A stretch of 64,000 nucleotides of DNA from Tetrapyrgos nigripes (lineage: Eukaryota > Basidiomycota > Agaricomycetes > Agaricales > Campanellaceae): NCBI GenBank assembly GCA_013368315.1, contig JAACJM010000038.1:434001-498000 (forward strand), in the 5' to 3' direction. Numbering within the stretch: position 1 is the stretch's first letter; each line of letters begins with the position of its first letter. The notes under the pieces are model-generated. The model was not told where the DNA came from, searched no databases, and saw nothing but the letters and a program-made list of their open reading frames with translations. Made by a program: the position numbers and the translations under genes. Positions 59,259 through 64,000 of this stretch are shown here, piece by piece.

Positions 59259-60719
59259 TTATGAAAGAGGTCCCAGAGGTTTCGGATACGGCACTCTTTG
59301 GAAATAGGATCCAGCTTGAAGTAGCCGGAACTGCTCAGTTCCATCTCCCTGGAATCGAGGAGTCAGATGTGACATGAACATCCCGCTGAGGTTTGCTATT
59401 AGTACTTACAATGAAAGAGGCAGGGAATCCAAGATCAAACTCCGGAGCCTCGCTTTCTAGGAATTTGATCTGTTCTTCTGTCAAAGCAATATTTAACCCT
59501 TCGATATTCTGCTCGAGCTGTTCGACCCTACGCCCGCCAATAACTGGGAAGACATATGGCGTTTTGTGAAGGACATATGCGAGTGCCACTGTGGAGTGAC
59601 CTGAGTCGACCGCGTGAGAGTAGGAGGAGGGCATACGATGCGCACCGGCAGTCAAGCTTCCTGTTCCAACTTCCTTGGCCACCTGTTCCAACGCTTTGGA
59701 CATTTTCACTTCAGCGTGTGTCCTCTTCCAATCTGTGCCATACATGACTCTACCATTTTCCCCGGATTTTTCTCTACGTTCTTCTTCCTCATCAGTAATG
59801 AATCGACCGCGACCAATAACTCCCCATGGAGCGAGAGCAAGACCTAGATTTTTGAAAGAAATTTGATAATTCGCTGCAACTGCCAGAAGCTCGCCAAAAG
59901 AAGATCTTACCATTAGCCCGAGCCATAGGAAGGATATCTCTTTCAAAGGACCGATCCATGAGCGACCAATTTCCCTGGTAAATGACAAACGGCGTCTTCC
60001 CGTATGCACGAGCATACTGATTAGCTTGCGAAACAATCCATGCTGGCGTATCAGATACACCCAAATACAGGACCTTCTCCGAGACAACCAAGTTGTGTAA
60101 CCCGTCCATAACCTCCTCAATGGAGGTATCAAAATCCCACCAGTGAACATAGAATATATCGACATAATCCGTTCGAAGCTTCTTCAGACTGTCTTGAATG
60201 GAAACGTTCATGGATTTGGAGTTGTTGCCCACAAAGTTACTGGTCTGCTCAATGGCGGGATCCATGACTTTATAGCAAGTGGTGTACTGAAGGGGTAGTC
60301 AACAAGGATGAACGCATCATTCATTGTAGGACAAATCAGTCACCTTAGTAGCTAGAACAATCTGATCTCTAATTCCTCTCGATTGCATCCACTCTCCTAT
60401 GAGTTTTTCGGAGTATTCGTCTTGACTGCATGTATGAAGTTATCAGTAAGTGTGAAAGACGATTTCGAAGGCAAACTCACTAGCTATTTGCCGTATCGAT
60501 AAAATTCCCTCCTTTATCAAAAAAAGAATCCATGAGTTTGAAGCTATCTTCCTTTGACATGGAACCCAGATAACTGTCCCACTTGTCTCCGATACTCATG
60601 GCTCCGAGGCATAGGGGTGAGACGCGAACACCAGCTCGCGGAGATAGCACTCGGAGGACGCCGAGGTTGGTTGCGGGTTTGGGGTGAGGAGCAAATGGTG
60701 TTTGACGGTCAGATGGCAT
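59259..60719 (-). CDS. Aldo-keto reductase, aryl-alcohol dehydrogenase type
   Basis: Exons 60719-60481, 60425-60344, 60286-59911, 59843-59410, 59348-59259; 406 residues. A cytosolic NADPH-dependent TIM-barrel enzyme: SPLCLGAMSIG, GGNFIDTANSY|QDEYSE (Asp and catalytic Tyr), VLATK (Lys), YVDIFYVHWWD (His), then GVSDTPAWIV, FVIYQGNWSLMDR, LALAPWGVIGRG and the cofactor-binding VIGGRRVEQLEQNI. All four catalytic residues are visible. The end FIGDGTEQF is typical of fungal AAD proteins and depends on the last splice; reading through would add SNSKPQRDV instead. It reduces aryl aldehydes to alcohols by family. The GMC oxidoreductase gene lies 0.5 kb downstream in the same direction. Confidence 0.88.
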
Positions 60720-62754
60720 AGTAGCAATACACAGAACTGTAAAAATGATTGAGATTAGTGAGAAACACTCACCTTGTACTTATAGGACTAACCTGACTCA
60801 GGTTGGATTCAGGTGATCCACTTCTTCTCCGAGAGAGCCAAGTTTCACCAGCTGTAGGGCGAAGACGGATTAATATTTTATCCGACTCTTTGTTCACCGG
60901 ATGCCAACCGAGGGGCATATTATCAAGAATGTCTCGAACGCGCACGGCATCTCATTGTTGACTGTATGTAAAAATATATCACTGTATGAGGAAACTCAGT
61001 CTTCTGGTCATCCTTGTGAACTTTCAAAGAGACATGAGGCATGCGAGGATGGGAGGATGAATGACTCCAAGCTGTATATAAGCGCGCACAAACTCAGTTA
61101 CATCGGTAGTACTTCCGGGACGATGATGCACCTAGTATTACATACAGTAGTTACATCGGGTTGCCTCCCGGACCCCCCGACGTATCAGTTCTTGGTCCCA
61201 GCCCGGTAACACACTCCTCCTCCTCCTTCAAGTCTGGGCCGCACACTAAAGTTCAAGTTCCGGCTCCGAACACTACGCCATTCCATCGTAAGGAAAAAGA
61301 CGCAAGTGAATACGTTCTTCTGTTGAAGACCACTACTCTACTCCAAGATCATCAGGGAGAACGACAGTCCCTTCGGCATTAAACCAGTGGCCGGTAAACT
61401 CTTGGATTCGTCTAAACCATTCTCAGTAACACAACCAGCTGTCCGTTTCCCAACGCACACCTCTGCAGTGATCAGGTCTGGATCTCTAAAGATATTCATG
61501 ACACGGTACCGTACGTAAGAGCGATCCTCAGAGTGGCTAAGATTCGTCGACTAGATGCACCCATAGTTCTTCCTGATTTCCTCTCTTGTTCTTTCTCAGC
61601 TTCCCTTTCCATCAATCTACTCCATTGTGTTTGGAATGCATTTCCTTCAAGTTCCTTGATTTCTTCTGTGATTGCCTGTTACGAGTCCGTAATGAAATGA
61701 AGGACAAGTCTTATGGTCCACATTTTTTCATCCATCTAACCCCGCCTGCTTCAAGGGGGTGGCGGAATAGAAATTCCTAGGCTCGGTTTCATCCGTTCTT
61801 TTCGAACTCCGGCTGCAGTTTGTCAGAACGGCTGGTACTTTTGGGCGTCGTTTTGGGAGCTTGGCATGGGAATGAGGACTTGTAAAACTTTTCTCAAACT
61901 CTCGTGTACATCAATGTCGCAAAATGCTTTGCTTCCTCCTCAACTGCCGTGCAACACTTAAACGTCGACAAATTTCCTGCTGTACTGGTCTGCTACGATA
62001 TCTGGAACTTCTCATGGCCGTCTATTTTGGAAAAATGAAGACTTCAAAACCCAAAATGGCTGATACCTACGCGCTGTGCCGTTGAAGTGTAAAACACATC
62101 ACGATTCTGGGAACTACTCGAACGCTTGACTTATGGCCTGCTTGTCCCTTAATGGAGGCTATCCTTGACTTGCTGACTGATTTGTTACCTTTGATTGAGC
62201 CCTATTCCTTTGTCAAAAGCTGGTTTTGGTGTGAGGCAGTGGCCTTTCTCTACCTATCTATCCCATCTCATGGTTGTGGTGACATGGTCTATCATGAAGT
62301 GGGTGTGGGCCAGCGCTGAAGCGTGGCGAATACAATGCCGTTGTAGTCCCAGTTTTAATGTAGACATTATTTTATTAGACTTCTTGGTACTAAAAAATCC
62401 CAATAAAAATACTAAGTTTAACCAGTACATATTATTTTGTTAACTTCTGCATATGAAGGTCCTCCCATAGCCATCATTTACATCCCCTTTTTCACTGGAT
62501 CTGATAACAGGATCACAAACTTCAAATTCAAAGCCAGCATCTCTTCTCCCAACCCATAATACCCTGCCATATAGCTGACAGAGCAGATGCTCTCTGCTGG
62601 GATCTGTTCTGTGTACTTGGGCCATATTCTGATCGTGTTCCAATCTTCGGACATAAATTGAAATCCCTTTACATTAGAACCTATCCTAGGACATCTGTCA
62701 AATACAGGGACTGACAAATGATCTGTTAGCCCCGTCAATCAATCAGGACAGAAC
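60720..62754. other. Intergenic region up to the copia element
   Basis: No convincing gene. A minus-strand frame at 62478-62738 (PVFDRCPRIGSNVKGF, SMAGYYGLGEE-like) lacks a recognised family and has no clear start or partner exons. Confidence 0.45.
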
Positions 62755-63038
62755 TGTTGAGCAGGCTATGTTCTATATACGTAGCGGCAACTGCATACTT
62801 ACCTGGGGATGTAGAAGTGCTTGTTAGAGCGGTTTGTTAGAGGTTAAGAGCGATGAGTGTTAAGGGAAATCCTCTTTTCTTGTAGGGCAATCTACGAGCC
62901 CTTATATACTGTTCTAGATAGTACATGTGACTACTTATCTAAGAACTACTGATGTAAGTAAGTGTAACTAACTAGATTACTATCTAATCTATATCTAATC
63001 TAATGTTGATGGCTGCTTACTAATTCGCCAATTCAACA
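62755..63038 (-). mobile_element. 3' LTR of a Ty1/copia retrotransposon
   Basis: Bounded by TGTTGA and TCAACA (TG...CA ends with short inverted repeats). The coding part lies at higher coordinates on the minus strand, so this is the 3' LTR, 284 bp. A polypurine tract, AAGGGGGAG on the minus strand (63039-63047), abuts it exactly as expected. The 5' LTR and the target duplication partner are outside the window. Confidence 0.75.
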
Positions 63039-63161
63039 CTCCCCCTTGCTAAGCTGCATCGTTAGTGCGCGTAAGCATAAAGGCACTTATAAGCAGCCGA
63101 GGTTTATTTTCGTTATTTGAGATACGTTGTACCACAGTTCTATGATACGTTATACCAAGGC

Positions 63162-64000
63162 TCAACTAGTATAAAATTGAAGTCCTAGTTGTGATCTAAA
63201 CTTCTCGAATTTTTGTCTGCCAAGGTTCTTTGTAAACATATCTGCAGGATTATCACTTCCTTCTATGAACTTTATTGTTACGTTCTCGTTTGCTACATGT
63301 TCACGGATAAAGTGATATTTGACAGCAATATGTTTTGAACGTCGTTCTGTAACAGGATTGGATGCGATGAATATAGATCCTTGATTGTCCCCATAGATAT
63401 CGATAGCTTTCATCTGAATGTTAAGTTCTTCTAAGAGAGCTTTTATCCAGATGACTTGACGACTATAGTCGCTAAGTGCCATGTATTCTGCTTCGGTAGA
63501 GCTTAATGCAGTTGTGGTTTGAGCTCTAGAGGCCCAGTAGAAAGTTCCACGGGCCAACGTTAGGAAGAAGCCAGTATGTGATCGATGATCATTTGGGTCT
63601 GATGCCCAGTCAGAGTCTGTGTATGCAGCAAGACCAGTTCCTAATGGATCTGATTCAGTGATCTTTTTCTTGGATCCGTCATACACTAATGCATAGTGTC
63701 GAGTACCGAGAAGGTAACGGCAAATCCAGAGAGCTTTAGCTAGATGATCATCTGAAGGGTTCGCAGCGTGCTGTGCCATTTTGGTAACGGCGAAGGCTAT
63801 GTCAGGACGAGTTCCTAACATGATGTAAAGAAGAGACCCGATGACAGTTTGATATTTCTGTCGAAGAACTGGGTCGACTGGGGCTTTGTTTTTTATAGGA
63901 TAGTATCCTGCAGGTAATGGAGTAGCAGAAGCTTTCGCGTTTTGCATACCACATCGTTCTAGTACCTTTTCAAGGTAGGCGCATTGATCAAGATAAATCT
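63162..64000 (-). CDS. Ty1/copia pol, RNase H end (partial)
   Basis: Open from the window edge to a stop at 63162. It begins IYLDQCAYLEKVLERCGM, the typical end of copia reverse transcriptase, then YQTVIGSLLYIMLGTRPDIA, GLAAYTDSDWASD (RNase H Asp), SSTEAEYMALSD (RNase H Glu), IDIYGDNQGSI (Asp), and the closing KHIAVKYHFIREHV and NPADMFTK. No stop or frameshift is seen in about 280 codons, so the element may be young. Gag, protease, integrase and most of reverse transcriptase lie beyond base 64000. Confidence 0.9.
   Translation of the reverse strand, partial: IYLDQCAYLEKVLERCGMQNAKASATPLPAGYYPIKNKAPVDPVLRQKYQTVIGSLLYIMLGTRPDIAFAVTKMAQHAANPSDDHLAKALWICRYLLGTRHYALVYDGSKKKITESDPLGTGLAAYTDSDWASDPNDHRSHTGFFLTLARGTFYWASRAQTTTALSSTEAEYMALSDYSRQVIWIKALLEELNIQMKAIDIYGDNQGSIFIASNPVTERRSKHIAVKYHFIREHVANENVTIKFIEGSDNPADMFTKNLGRQKFEKFRSQLGLQFYTS

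Noticed and set aside
62478..62738. Minus-strand 86-codon frame upstream of the copia LTR
   Set aside because: No recognised family, no clear exon partners; may be a relic but not supportable.
1..64000. CRISPR arrays, bacterial operons or phage genes
   Set aside because: The window is eukaryotic with spliceosomal introns throughout; no regular short spaced repeats seen.

Overview
The window looks like nuclear DNA of a filamentous basidiomycete, most likely an agaricomycete (mushroom-forming) fungus. Almost every gene is cut by several GT-AG introns of about 45-70 nt, often with CTAAC/CTGAC branch sites. The families also fit: GT15 mannosyltransferase, the glycopeptide (thaumatin-like) family, serine-rich single-pass membrane proteins, seven-TM proteins with the agaric exon pattern, an NB-ARC/TPR NLR, and Ty1/copia. 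Gene models were spliced by eye. Where I list exons, the summed lengths are multiples of three and the joins restore family motifs.

1-8.8 kb is a degenerate tandem duplication of a two-gene unit: a small P-loop GTPase plus a two-TM protein. Copy 2 (5284-8807) is intact and copy 1 is decaying, with a truncated GTPase and a frameshifted TM gene. An inverted third GTPase relic lies between them and a foldback MITE sits inside copy 2. 9-10.4 kb holds a broken single-pass membrane protein gene. An intact GT15 mannosyltransferase follows (11620-13289), then a small secreted protein with two Kex2-type KRQSN sites (14045-14839).

15.2-19.5 kb is a metal-uptake pair: a ferric/cupric reductase and a CTR copper transporter, divergent across 397 bp that contains a perfect CCAAT-bearing palindrome. 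A decayed second CTR gene sits at about 30.5-31.05 kb. 19.9-28.06 kb is AT-rich and carries a seven-TM gene, relics, and a 1042-residue NB-ARC/TPR protein. A relic of that NLR's 3' end lies about 5 kb away.

32.8-33.8 kb is a secreted glycopeptide gene. 34.36-34.97 kb is a non-autonomous hAT-like element with an 8-bp target duplication. 35.8-41.2 kb is a tandem duplication of a second seven-TM gene: copy B is intact, copy A has a lost splice donor and a TIR element in its upstream region. An intron-containing tRNA-Thr(CGU) closes the block.

43-46.5 kb is a serine-rich membrane protein gene with a 1.36-kb intron. 49.3-60.7 kb is a compact housekeeping stretch: hotdog thioesterase-like protein, kinase-PH protein, SAMHD1-like HD protein, secreted GMC oxidoreductase and aryl-alcohol-type aldo-keto reductase. 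The window ends in the 3' part of a minus-strand Ty1/copia element.

Functionally, the clearest cooperation is reductase plus CTR (Cu(II) reduced to Cu(I), then imported). The GMC/AKR neighbours could both act on aromatic alcohols or aldehydes, but that is only inferred from family.
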